Assembly: GCF_002694385.1 (NCBI RefSeq)
Contig: NZ_NZMB01000012.1
Coordinates: 273,917 to 333,078 of the forward strand
Direction of reading: 5' to 3'
Source of the DNA: Sneathiella sp.
GTDB taxonomy: Bacteria > Pseudomonadota > Alphaproteobacteria > Sneathiellales > Sneathiellaceae
DNA length: 59,162 bases
This document shows positions 1-7,286 of the stretch, in pieces (the stretch's first letter is position 1; each line of letters begins with the position of its first letter). The position numbers and the translations under genes were made by a program. The notes beneath the pieces were generated by a model. The model was not told the DNA's origin. It worked only from the letters and a program-made list of their open reading frames with translations, and made no database searches.

Positions 1-438
1 CGCATGCACCGCATCGTCTCCCGCCTCGGCCACCAGCAGGACCGCCGCCCCGATCGCGCCCGGACCGGCAATCAATGGCGTCGCCAGCGGAAAGACGGAC
101 ACATCCTTCTTGCCCTTCGCCTCCGCCCTCTCTTCATCGGTGGTGGTGCTGCTGCCGGAATTGCGGGCAAATACCATATCAATGGCAATCAGCAGCAGGA
201 GAACCCCGCCAGACGCCTGCAAGGCGGACAGCGTGATGCCAAAGCTGGCAAGCACAGATTTTCCAAACAGGGCAAAAAACAGCAGGATGACACAGGCAAT
301 GAGCGCGCCTTTGAGCGCCATCTGCCGCCGTTCCTTTGGCGTCGCCTGAACGGTCAGGGCCGCAAACAGGGCCGCCACATCGAGCGGGCCGATGGTCGCA
401 AAAAAAGTCGTGAAGGCGACAAGCGCGGTTTCCAGCAT
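1..438 (-). CDS. MarC-family membrane protein (3' end off window)
   Basis: Reading the minus strand from an ATG at 438 gives 146 codons with no stop before the window edge, so only the N-terminal part is present. The product starts MLETALVAFTTFFATIGPLD, has the MarC/NAAT-family 'IGPLDVAALF' motif in the first helix, and then hydrophobic segments near residues 45-65 and 70-90. A charged loop with acidic and Lys residues follows, then the family-typical 'PLATPLIAGPGAI' re-entrant segment. MarC proteins are inner-membrane proteins of about 200 residues with six helices and poorly known function; the old link to multidrug resistance is not supported. It lies 87 bp beyond the end of polA on the same strand. 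Confidence 0.85.
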   Translation of the reverse strand, partial: MLETALVAFTTFFATIGPLDVAALFAALTVQATPKERRQMALKGALIACVILLFFALFGKSVLASFGITLSALQASGGVLLLLIAIDMVFARNSGSSTTTDEERAEAKGKKDVSVFPLATPLIAGPGAIGAAVLLVAEAGDDAVHA

Positions 439-525
439 GAATTTCCGATCACGGTCAGACGCAGCTCCCGCATCCTAACCAGCGGGCGATCAGGGGGCAA
501 GGCTCATTCCTGCCCGGCCGTTGCC

Positions 526-3384
526 TCAATGCGCCTCGTTCCAGTTATCACCAGCGCCCGCATCCACGGTCAACGGCACGGAAAGCTCCAACGCAGGCAG
601 CGGCGCCTTTTCCATAACACTTCTGACAAGGGCGGCGGTTTTCTCCACCTCTTTTTCCGGCGCTTCGAAAATCAACTCGTCATGAACCTGCAACAGCATC
701 CGCGCCGTCAGCCCCGCGTCGCGCAGCGCGCCCGGAATGCGGATCATTGCCCGCTTGATAATATCGGCGGCCGATCCCTGAATGGGCGCATTGATGGCGG
801 CGCGTTCGGAAAAGCTGCGACGGGCGCCGTTCTTGTCGTTGATCCCCGGCAGATGCACCCGCCGACCGAACAGCGTTTCCACATAGCCATTCTCATGGCA
901 GAATTTTTTCGTCCGGTCCATATAATCGCGGATGCCGGGATACTGGACGAAATACTGGTCGATATAACCCTGTGCTTCGGTCCGGGAGATGCCAAGCTGC
1001 CGCGCCAGGCCAAAAGCGCTGATCCCGTAGATGATCCCGAAGTTGATGGCCTTCGCCCGGCGGCGCATCATCGGGTCCATGCCCTGGATCGGGATGCCGA
1101 ACACCTGCGAGGCCGTCTTGGCGTGAATGTCGAGCCCTTCGGCAAACGCCTCCTTCAGGGAGGCAATATCGGCAATATGGGCGAGAATGCGTAATTCAAT
1201 CTGGGAATAGTCGGCGCTGATCAGCTTATGATCGGGTTCGGCGATGAAGGCCTCGCGCAGTTTGCGCCCCTCATCCGTCCGGATGGGAATATTCTGGACA
1301 TTCGGCTCGCTGGAGGCCAGACGACCCGTTGACGCGGCGGCGAGCGAGAAGGAGGTATGGATCCGTCCCGTATCGGGGTTGATCTGGCCCTGCAATGCAT
1401 CCGTATAGGTGCTTTTCAGCTTGGCAAGCTGACGCCAGTCGAGAACTTTCTGCGCCAGCTCCACCCCTTCGGCGGCCAGCCCTTCCAGCACATTGACATC
1501 CGTTGTATAGGCGCCGTTCTTGCCTTTCTTGCCACCGGAAAGCTGCATCTTGTCGAACAGGATTTCGCCCAGCTGCTTCGGTGATCCAACATTGAACTCT
1601 TCCCCGGCAAGGGTATGAACTTCCTTGACCAGCGCTTCCATGCGCTTGCCGAAATCAATGGAAAGGGTGCTGAGCAGCTTGGCATCGATCTTGATACCGG
1701 CGCGTTCCATTTCAACGATCACCGGCACAAGCGGCCGCTCGATCGTCTCATAAAGCGTCACGGCCTTGCGCCTCACAAGCTGGCGCTTCAATATCTGGTG
1801 AAGCCGCAGGGTGATATCGGCGTCTTCCGCAGCGTAAGCGGTCGCCTTGTCAATCGGCACCTCGGCGAATGTCACCTGCGACTTGCCGCTGCCCGCCACT
1901 TCCTTGAAGGGGATCGGCGTAATGCCGAGATGGAGTTCTGACAGTTCGTCCATGCCATGGCCATGCAGCCCCGCTTCCTGACAATAGGACAGCAGCATCG
2001 TGTCATCGATGGGACCGAGGGTGATCCCCTCCCCGGCGAAGACAAGCTGGTCATATTTGATATTCTGTCCGATCTTGAGAACCCCAGGATCCTCCAGCAG
2101 CGCTTTGAGCGCGCGGATAACCGCCTCTTTCGGAAGTTGCGGCAGTGTCTCTCCGGCATCGCCCTTGTCCGCGCCCTCAAAATCAAAGCCATCCTGCGAT
2201 GTCGGCGTGACATGGCCAACCGGAATATAACAGGCCGATCCCGGATGGATGGACAGGGAAATTCCGACCAGTGACGCCTGCATGGCGTTCAGGCTGGTGG
2301 TTTCGGTATCAACAGCCACATGGCCGATCCGCACTGCCTCCGCGATCCAGGCATTGAGCGCATCCATGTCGGAAACCGTGGAATAGTTGACTTTGTCAAC
2401 TTTCTTCTGGACTGAGTCCAGTAACTCCTCCTCCTCCGGCAGGGCGGCGACATCGGCGCGGAACCCTTCACCGAAAAATTCCATGACCCGGCCGGTAAGC
2501 TGCTTGAACTCATTTTCCCGAAGAAAGGCCATCAACTCCGCCGCGTCGGGCAGGCGGACATTGAGCTCCATGATATCGGAATCCAGTTCGACATCATTTT
2601 TCAGCGTCACCAGATCACGGCTGATGCGGGCCATTTCGGCATGTTCGATCAGCTTTTCCCGGCGCCCCTTTTGCGGGATTTCCTCCGCCCGTGACAGCAG
2701 GCTGTCGAGATCGCCAAATTCGTTTATCAGCATTGCGGCGGTTTTAATGCCAATGCCCGGAACGCCCGGAACATTATCGACGCTGTCGCCGGCCAGCGAC
2801 TGCACATCAATCACCTTTTCAGGCGGGACGCCGAATTTTTCCAATACCTGATCGACACCGATTTCCTGATTTTTCATCGGGTCAAGCATGGTCACATCGC
2901 CGCCGACAAGCTGCATCAGATCCTTGTCGGAGGAGACGATGACGCATTCCATGCCCCGCGCGCGGGCCTGCGCGGCATAGGTCGCGATGATATCGTCGGC
3001 TTCAAAGCCTTCCTTTTCGATGGCCGGAATATTGAAGGCGCGCGTCGCCTCCCGCACCAGCGGAAACTGCGGGATCAAATCTTCCGGTGGCGCATCCCGG
3101 TTGGCCTTGTACTCGGGATAGATGTCGGAGCGGAAGGTTTTGCGGCTGGTATCGAAGATGACGGCCAGATGGCTGACCCGCCCATCCTGCTGCGTGTCCT
3201 GTATCAGCTTGAACAGCATATTGGAAAAGCCGAGAACCGCCCCCGTCGGCGTGCCGTCGGAACGCGACATCGGCCGTCGCCCGCGAATCATCGCAAAATA
3301 GGCACGGAAAATATATCCCGATCCGTCGACCAGATAGATCCTGTGCTTTTGATCTGGATCGCCCGTGACGTCCGGTTCGGTCAT
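526..3384 (-). CDS. polA: DNA polymerase I
   Basis: This is a full-length 952-residue family A polymerase for repair synthesis and Okazaki-fragment processing. Residues 1-300 are the 5'-3' exonuclease (YLVDGSGYIFRAYFAM, EADDIIATYA, SSDKDLMQLV, GDSVDNVPGVPGIG). Residues of about 345-545 form a 3'-5' proofreading domain whose acidic residues are intact (VAVDTETTSL, IGQNIKYD, YAAEDADIT). The polymerase domain follows, with motif A (SADYSQIELRILAH), the O-helix (RRRAKAINFGIIYG) and motif C (LQVHDELIFEAPE). Many alphaproteobacterial PolA proteins have all three domains, so nothing is missing. The ATG at 3384 directly precedes the recognisable N-terminus. The MarC gene follows on the same strand. 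Confidence 0.98.
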   Translation of the reverse strand: MTEPDVTGDPDQKHRIYLVDGSGYIFRAYFAMIRGRRPMSRSDGTPTGAVLGFSNMLFKLIQDTQQDGRVSHLAVIFDTSRKTFRSDIYPEYKANRDAPPEDLIPQFPLVREATRAFNIPAIEKEGFEADDIIATYAAQARARGMECVIVSSDKDLMQLVGGDVTMLDPMKNQEIGVDQVLEKFGVPPEKVIDVQSLAGDSVDNVPGVPGIGIKTAAMLINEFGDLDSLLSRAEEIPQKGRREKLIEHAEMARISRDLVTLKNDVELDSDIMELNVRLPDAAELMAFLRENEFKQLTGRVMEFFGEGFRADVAALPEEEELLDSVQKKVDKVNYSTVSDMDALNAWIAEAVRIGHVAVDTETTSLNAMQASLVGISLSIHPGSACYIPVGHVTPTSQDGFDFEGADKGDAGETLPQLPKEAVIRALKALLEDPGVLKIGQNIKYDQLVFAGEGITLGPIDDTMLLSYCQEAGLHGHGMDELSELHLGITPIPFKEVAGSGKSQVTFAEVPIDKATAYAAEDADITLRLHQILKRQLVRRKAVTLYETIERPLVPVIVEMERAGIKIDAKLLSTLSIDFGKRMEALVKEVHTLAGEEFNVGSPKQLGEILFDKMQLSGGKKGKNGAYTTDVNVLEGLAAEGVELAQKVLDWRQLAKLKSTYTDALQGQINPDTGRIHTSFSLAAASTGRLASSEPNVQNIPIRTDEGRKLREAFIAEPDHKLISADYSQIELRILAHIADIASLKEAFAEGLDIHAKTASQVFGIPIQGMDPMMRRRAKAINFGIIYGISAFGLARQLGISRTEAQGYIDQYFVQYPGIRDYMDRTKKFCHENGYVETLFGRRVHLPGINDKNGARRSFSERAAINAPIQGSAADIIKRAMIRIPGALRDAGLTARMLLQVHDELIFEAPEKEVEKTAALVRSVMEKAPLPALELSVPLTVDAGAGDNWNEAH

Positions 3385-3421
3385 TCCGCCTCGCTTGCTG
3401 CTTGTTCCATCCGCTGCGGGC

Positions 3422-3601
3422 TCAGTGACCGCCGGAAACCTTTGCGCCCGCCTTCAGGACATATAACCGGCTGCAATAGGGGCATTCGACCTGATGCTTG
3501 TCTCCCATATTGAGAAACACACGCGGATGGCCGAGCGGGCCCCTGCCGCCATCGCAGGCAACCTTCAGACTGTCCACTTCAATTGTCTCAAACGCTTGCA
3601 T
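3422..3601 (-). CDS. Zinc-finger domain protein (NDUFS6-like, zf-CHCC)
   Basis: A 59-residue protein, MQAFETIEVDSLKVACDGG... to ...VECPYCSRLYVLKAGAKV. It carries the zf-CHCC pattern: Cys16 (VACDGG), His25 (LGHPRVFL), then Cys40 and Cys43 (ECPYC). This domain is shared with the NDUFS6/NUMM accessory subunit of mitochondrial complex I and is common as a stand-alone small protein in alphaproteobacteria, where a role in complex I or iron-sulfur function is suspected but not shown for this gene. It lies 37 bp upstream of polA on the same strand. It is easily missed because of its length. Confidence 0.85.
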   Translation of the reverse strand: MQAFETIEVDSLKVACDGGRGPLGHPRVFLNMGDKHQVECPYCSRLYVLKAGAKVSGGH

Positions 3602-3958
3602 AAAGCCGTCTCACTTCCTTGGATGATCATCTGTCCCGCAGACTGTCCTTATTTGCGGGGTCTCCGGCACCGCATGGATGATATCCATTGCGGCCGGAGA
3701 CGCAACCGATTAATGCCTCTGGCGCCGTCGAAAATGCCCGCCCTTGTGCTTGTCAAGCCGCCCGGCCATGTCTATATGAACAGAAACCTGTCCGACAGCC
3801 CCGGATACTGTCATCGGCCGGCATTCCTGATTATCAGGGCGCGTGGCAATGAGCCACCCTTGGGGAGGCCGGGCAGCATGTACCGGTTTGGCGATATTCC
3901 ACCTAACCGGAGAGATGGCGGACACCCGGTCTGCCTTATATATGATCGAGCAATAAGA
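3602..3958. other. Intergenic region with a long hairpin
   Basis: This 357-bp stretch between two divergent genes contains no ORF I can support. It must hold the promoters for the zinc-finger gene (minus) and the ABC ATPase (plus). Its one visible structure is a near-perfect hairpin at 3660-3701, listed separately. Confidence 0.6.
3660..3701. repeat. Long inverted repeat / hairpin
   Basis: GTCTCCGGC (3660-3668) pairs perfectly with GCCGGAGAC (3693-3701). Inside it CGCA (3671-3674) pairs with TGCG (3689-3692), and TGGAT (3675-3679) pairs with ATCCA (3683-3687) around a 3-nt loop. The result is about 18 base pairs with only an AC bulge and one unpaired T. No T-run follows on either strand, so it is not a standard intrinsic terminator. 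It may be an mRNA leader structure, a protein-binding dyad or a REP-like unit. Confidence 0.75.
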
Positions 3959-4909
3959 ATGACTGAACCCATCCCCGACGCCCCCGCCCTGCAAGTCCGC
4001 AATCTGGTCAAAAATTATCGCGGCAAAGGATCCGCCCCGGACAAGCTGGCCCTGAAAGGCATTGATCTGGATGTCCCGCGCGGGTCTTTCTTCGGTCTGC
4101 TGGGGCCGAATGGCGCCGGGAAATCGACCCTCATCAATATCATTGCCGGGCTGGTCAACCGGACGAGCGGCGAGGTGAAAGTCTGCGGTTATGATATCGA
4201 TAAGGACATGCGCGCCGCCCGCAGCGCCGTTGGCGTCGTTCCGCAGGAACTCAACCTCGATGCTTTCTTCACCCCGCGCGAAGTGATGGAATTTCAGGCC
4301 GGGCTTTATGGCGTTCCGAAATCAAAACGCCGGACCGATGAGATTCTCAAAGCCATGGGCTTGTTGGACAAGGCCGACGGATATGCGCGCACCCTCTCGG
4401 GCGGTATGCGGCGGCGACTTCTGGTGGCAAAGGCCATGGTCCACAGCCCGAAAGTTCTCATTCTGGACGAACCGACCGCCGGCGTGGATATCGAGCTCCG
4501 GCAGCAGCTCTGGTCCTATGTGAAAATGCTGAATGAAAATGGCACCACGATCATCCTCACCACCCATTATCTGGAAGAAGCGGAAGAGCTCTGCGATACC
4601 ATCGCCATCATCAATCACGGTGAAGTCGTCGCCTGCGAAGCAACCGAAACCCTGCTTGGGCGGCTTGATATGAAGAATGTATCGCTGCTGCTCGGCCGGG
4701 ATATCGAAGAGATTCCGGACAATCTGAAACAGTTTGGTGCAACCCTCTCCCACGGACGGCGGATCAATATCGCCTATCGGCCGAGTGAGACGGAAATGTC
4801 CAGAATCCTGAAAGCCGCGGCGGACGATGATCTCGATATCATTGATCTCACAACCCGCGAGCCCGACCTGGAAGATGCTTTCCTGCAGATGACCGCGACG
4901 CGGGAATAA
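3959..4909 (+). CDS. ABC transporter ATP-binding protein (ABC-2/DrrA type)
   Basis: A 316-residue ATPase with Walker A GPNGAGKST (49-57), Q-loop VPQE near 95, signature LSGGM (146-150), Walker B VLILDEPTAGVD (166-177) and the switch His203 (TTHYLEEAEE). The C-terminal extension after about residue 230 is typical of ABC-2 exporters of the DrrA/NodI type. The ORF is open further upstream, but homology begins just after the ATG at 3959 (MTEPIPDAPALQVRNLVKNY). No membrane component (ABC-2 permease) lies next to it; the following gene is an amidohydrolase. The partner must be encoded elsewhere, or the ATPase acts as an orphan. Substrate unknown. Confidence 0.9.
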   Translation: MTEPIPDAPALQVRNLVKNYRGKGSAPDKLALKGIDLDVPRGSFFGLLGPNGAGKSTLINIIAGLVNRTSGEVKVCGYDIDKDMRAARSAVGVVPQELNLDAFFTPREVMEFQAGLYGVPKSKRRTDEILKAMGLLDKADGYARTLSGGMRRRLLVAKAMVHSPKVLILDEPTAGVDIELRQQLWSYVKMLNENGTTIILTTHYLEEAEELCDTIAIINHGEVVACEATETLLGRLDMKNVSLLLGRDIEEIPDNLKQFGATLSHGRRINIAYRPSETEMSRILKAAADDDLDIIDLTTREPDLEDAFLQMTATRE

Positions 4910-4984
4910 ACTCTCGATTTACCCGCTGAATTGCGGTATCGTCCCCCGAATGGTTTGAATTCAAACAATGGTGGGGAACTACAA

Positions 4985-6175
4985 ATGACAACGACCCTTT
5001 ACAGCGGCGGCCATGTGTTTGACGGCACGGGCACCCTTCTTGAAAATCACGCGGTTCTGGTGGAAGGCGACAGCATAGCCGATGTCGCCCCGGCAGAAAA
5101 ATTCACGGATTATCAGGGAAATCGCGTTGATACGAGTGGCGGGACCGTCATCCCTGGCATGGCCGACTGTCATGTGCATCTCGTCTATAAGGGGGAGGCC
5201 GACCCGCGCGGCAGTATCGAGGGCGTCAACCCCGGCGAAATCACCCTGCGCGTCCTTGAAAACGCACAGACCTCCCTCAAATCCGGCATTACGGCCGTTC
5301 GCGACTGCGGCGGACGGGAATATCTGGAATTTCCCGTGCGCGACGCCTGCAACAGCGGGCGGTTTTTCGGCCCCAACATCATGGCATCCGGCAAGATGAT
5401 CTGCATGACGGGCGGTCATGGCAACAAGAACGGCCGCGTTGCCGATGGCTGCGACGAGGTTGTGAAGGCGGTCCGCGAGCAGATCCATGCGGGCAGCGAC
5501 CTGATCAAGATCATGGCCACCGGCGGCGTCATGACGCCCGGCGTCAATCCGGAGGATGCGCATTATTCCGCCGATGAAATGCGCGTCGGCGTCGCGGAAG
5601 CCCGCCGTTTTCACAAAACATCCGCCAGCCATGCGCAAGGGGCCGAAGGCATCATGAATGCCGTTCTCGCCGGGATCACCTCTATCGAGCATGGCATCTT
5701 CATGGACCAGCAATGCCTTGACGCCATGATGGAGCGGGGCACCTATCTCGTCCCCACCCTGTCGGCAGTCATGAATATCCTCAACAATGCGGACAAGGGC
5801 ATTGCCGATTACGTGGTTGAAAAATCCCGCCGCGTTTATGAACGGCACCGGGAAAGCTTTACCATGTATTATAAAGCAGGCGGCAGGATTGCCATGGGAA
5901 CCGATGCCGGCACCCCCTTCAACCTGCATGGCGAGAATGCCATGGAGCTGGCCTATATGGTCGATTGCGGCATGACCACGGCCGATGCACTTTCCAGCGC
6001 CACTTCCGTTGCCCACAGCCTGATGCAATATGCGGACCGCGGCCAGGTCAAAGCCGGGTTCAAGGCCGACATGGTTATCGTGAACGGCAATCCGGTCGAC
6101 AACATCCTGATGGCCGCGGCGAAGGAAAATCACCGCCTGGTCGTCAAGAATGGCAAACAGGTGGCATTTCCATAA
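4985..6175 (+). CDS. Imidazolonepropionase-like amidohydrolase
   Basis: A 396-residue metal-dependent hydrolase of the amidohydrolase superfamily. The metal-site residues are visible: H63 and H65 (DCHVHL), K175 as the likely carboxylated lysine (SDLIKIMATGG), H216 (SHAQG), H236 (SIEHGI) and D307 (MGTDAGTPF). This pattern fits the group containing Xaa-Pro dipeptidases, molinate hydrolase and organophosphate acid anhydrolases; the substrate cannot be read from the sequence. The ATG at 4985 is preceded by GGGGA about 6 nt upstream, and homology starts there (TLYSGGHVFDGTG); an upstream in-frame Met at 4931 is not supported. It lies 75 bp after the ABC ATPase and might be cotranscribed with it. 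Confidence 0.9.
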   Translation: MTTTLYSGGHVFDGTGTLLENHAVLVEGDSIADVAPAEKFTDYQGNRVDTSGGTVIPGMADCHVHLVYKGEADPRGSIEGVNPGEITLRVLENAQTSLKSGITAVRDCGGREYLEFPVRDACNSGRFFGPNIMASGKMICMTGGHGNKNGRVADGCDEVVKAVREQIHAGSDLIKIMATGGVMTPGVNPEDAHYSADEMRVGVAEARRFHKTSASHAQGAEGIMNAVLAGITSIEHGIFMDQQCLDAMMERGTYLVPTLSAVMNILNNADKGIADYVVEKSRRVYERHRESFTMYYKAGGRIAMGTDAGTPFNLHGENAMELAYMVDCGMTTADALSSATSVAHSLMQYADRGQVKAGFKADMVIVNGNPVDNILMAAAKENHRLVVKNGKQVAFP

Positions 6176-6190
6176 ACCATTGCGCCGCCG

Positions 6191-6222
6191 GGAAGGCCAT
6201 TCACAGAAGTGATTGGCCTTCC
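6191..6222 (+). terminator. Hairpin after the amidohydrolase (possible terminator)
   Basis: GGAAGGCCA (6191-6199) is followed 14 nt later by its perfect complement TGGCCTTCC (6214-6222), just downstream of the amidohydrolase stop. There is no T-tract, so termination is only a guess. Confidence 0.45.
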
Positions 6223-6281
6223 GCGCGCGACTTCCTACATTGATATATGCAACGCATACAAATGCTGGAAAGGAGTGTTTC

Positions 6282-6473
6282 ATGTCCATGAAATCCGATA
6301 ATGAACGCCTTCAGAAACAGAACCTGCGCCGCCGCCACCGGGAAGAAGGGGAGAGTAATCTGAGAAAAAACCTCTCCGAACCGCATGGTGATGACCTGTC
6401 GGCGACCGTTACGTTCAACCGGAACCGGGCGGCGCAACAGGAGAAAATTGACCGGATGAAACGTCACCGCTGA
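6282..6473 (+). CDS. Small charged hypothetical protein
   Basis: A 63-residue, highly charged protein (MSMKSDNERLQKQNLRRRHR...), rich in Arg, Lys, Glu and Asn, with no membrane segment or cysteine. The ATG at 6282 has a good Shine-Dalgarno sequence, AAGGAGTG, about 7 nt upstream, which is the main evidence that it is real. An ORF frame extends further upstream without support. It sits between the amidohydrolase hairpin and tRNA-Arg. No family recognised; GC content matches the host, so it is outside the island. Confidence 0.65.
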   Translation: MSMKSDNERLQKQNLRRRHREEGESNLRKNLSEPHGDDLSATVTFNRNRAAQQEKIDRMKRHR

Positions 6474-6555
6474 CCCGGCGGGCGAATTGACGGGCAAGCG
6501 TTCTAAAATCATTGCAACCGCGGACCGCTTGAGCTATAGCAGGGACCTCATCTCA

Positions 6556-6634
<79 letters not shown>

Positions 6635-6644
6635 CTTTTCAATG

Positions 6645-7021
6645 AGTTAGCATAGTTTCAATATGCTGGTCTTTTGCCTAGCAATCAAATAGCAATCACA
6701 AGATGTCGGTAAATGTCTATTTTGGCAGGTTTTTGCTTTAAGAAGAAACAAGCCAAGAAACAGTTATGCGTGAATATAAAAATTGAAAATTTGCACAGAA
6801 AGTTTATATGACGACGACATATGTCAACGGAAATTTCATACTTATGGTAGAAACTAGAGCGTGATTAAGTAAAAGATTTTACGTGCATTTTTTATAAGAA
6901 ATGTTAGTATTTCTCTTGTTAAGTATCTGAGATTCAAAGGATTTCAAGTGGCAAGCAGAATTTCGCGATTCAAAACAAGGGCTTATGAGGATTGCGAAAC
7001 TTGAGATGAATAGGGGAAACC
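6645..7021. other. Gene-free AT-rich left end of the island
   Basis: I find no supportable ORF in these 377 bases. They hold two direct AGCAATCA boxes (6680-6698) that match the boxes near attR. There is also a 10-bp palindrome GACATATGTC near 6816, and presumably the promoter of the 62-aa gene, which starts at 7022. Confidence 0.6.
6680..6698 (+). repeat. Probable left integrase arm-type sites
   Basis: AGCAATCA occurs at 6680-6687 and 6691-6698 with an 11-bp period. The same octamer occurs three times near the other end (19765-19793), also in direct orientation. Short direct repeats flanking the core on the element side are the expected form of arm sites for DUF4102-type integrases. Confidence 0.65.
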
Positions 7022-7210
7022 ATGCAAAATAGCCGATTCGGTGAAGCAGCTCCCAAAATCTCCGATAAGGAGATTTTCATTAGCGAAGATAATCAGACCG
7101 TCTTACTCTCTGGCTGGGAAGTTAGCGAAGAGACATTAAAGGAAATTGATGAGATAGACGCCAACATCCGTGCTGCTGAACAAAAAAGCGGAATGTTTCT
7201 GATGGGTTGA
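7022..7210 (+). CDS. 62-aa hypothetical protein
   Basis: A small acidic protein (62 aa), starting MQNSRFGEAAPKISDKEIF. It has an extended N-terminal half and a predicted Glu/Asp-rich amphipathic helix from about residue 32 to 54, ending in a hydrophobic GMFLMG tail. There is no signal peptide or membrane segment and no cysteine. The ATG follows AGGGGAAACC, a good ribosome-binding sequence. A strong intrinsic terminator follows 29 bp after the stop, and the protease gene begins 76 bp after the stop. Function unknown. Because it is paired with a protease gene, a substrate, inhibitor or activator role is possible, but this is inference only. Confidence 0.6.
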   Translation: MQNSRFGEAAPKISDKEIFISEDNQTVLLSGWEVSEETLKEIDEIDANIRAAEQKSGMFLMG

Positions 7211-7239
7211 CGTTTCATTACAAATACTAGAAAAAGTAA

Positions 7240-7266
7240 GGGCAGTCTTCAACGACTGCCCTTTTT
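7240..7266 (+). terminator. Intrinsic terminator
   Basis: An 8-bp perfect stem GGGCAGTC / GACTGCCC with a 6-nt loop is followed directly by TTTTT. It lies between the 62-aa gene and the protease gene on the plus strand, so downstream expression needs read-through or its own promoter. Confidence 0.85.
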
Positions 7267-7286
7267 CGTTCAAAGTTGTTGCGCAT

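Noticed and set aside
4-1194. Plus-strand open frame of 396 codons over polA and MarC
   Set aside because: It is antisense to two clear genes, has no motif and an Arg/His-rich composition typical of shadow frames in GC-rich DNA.
3494-3958. N-terminal extension of the ABC ATPase frame
   Set aside because: The extra 155 codons carry no homology; the ATPase fold starts right after the ATG at 3959.
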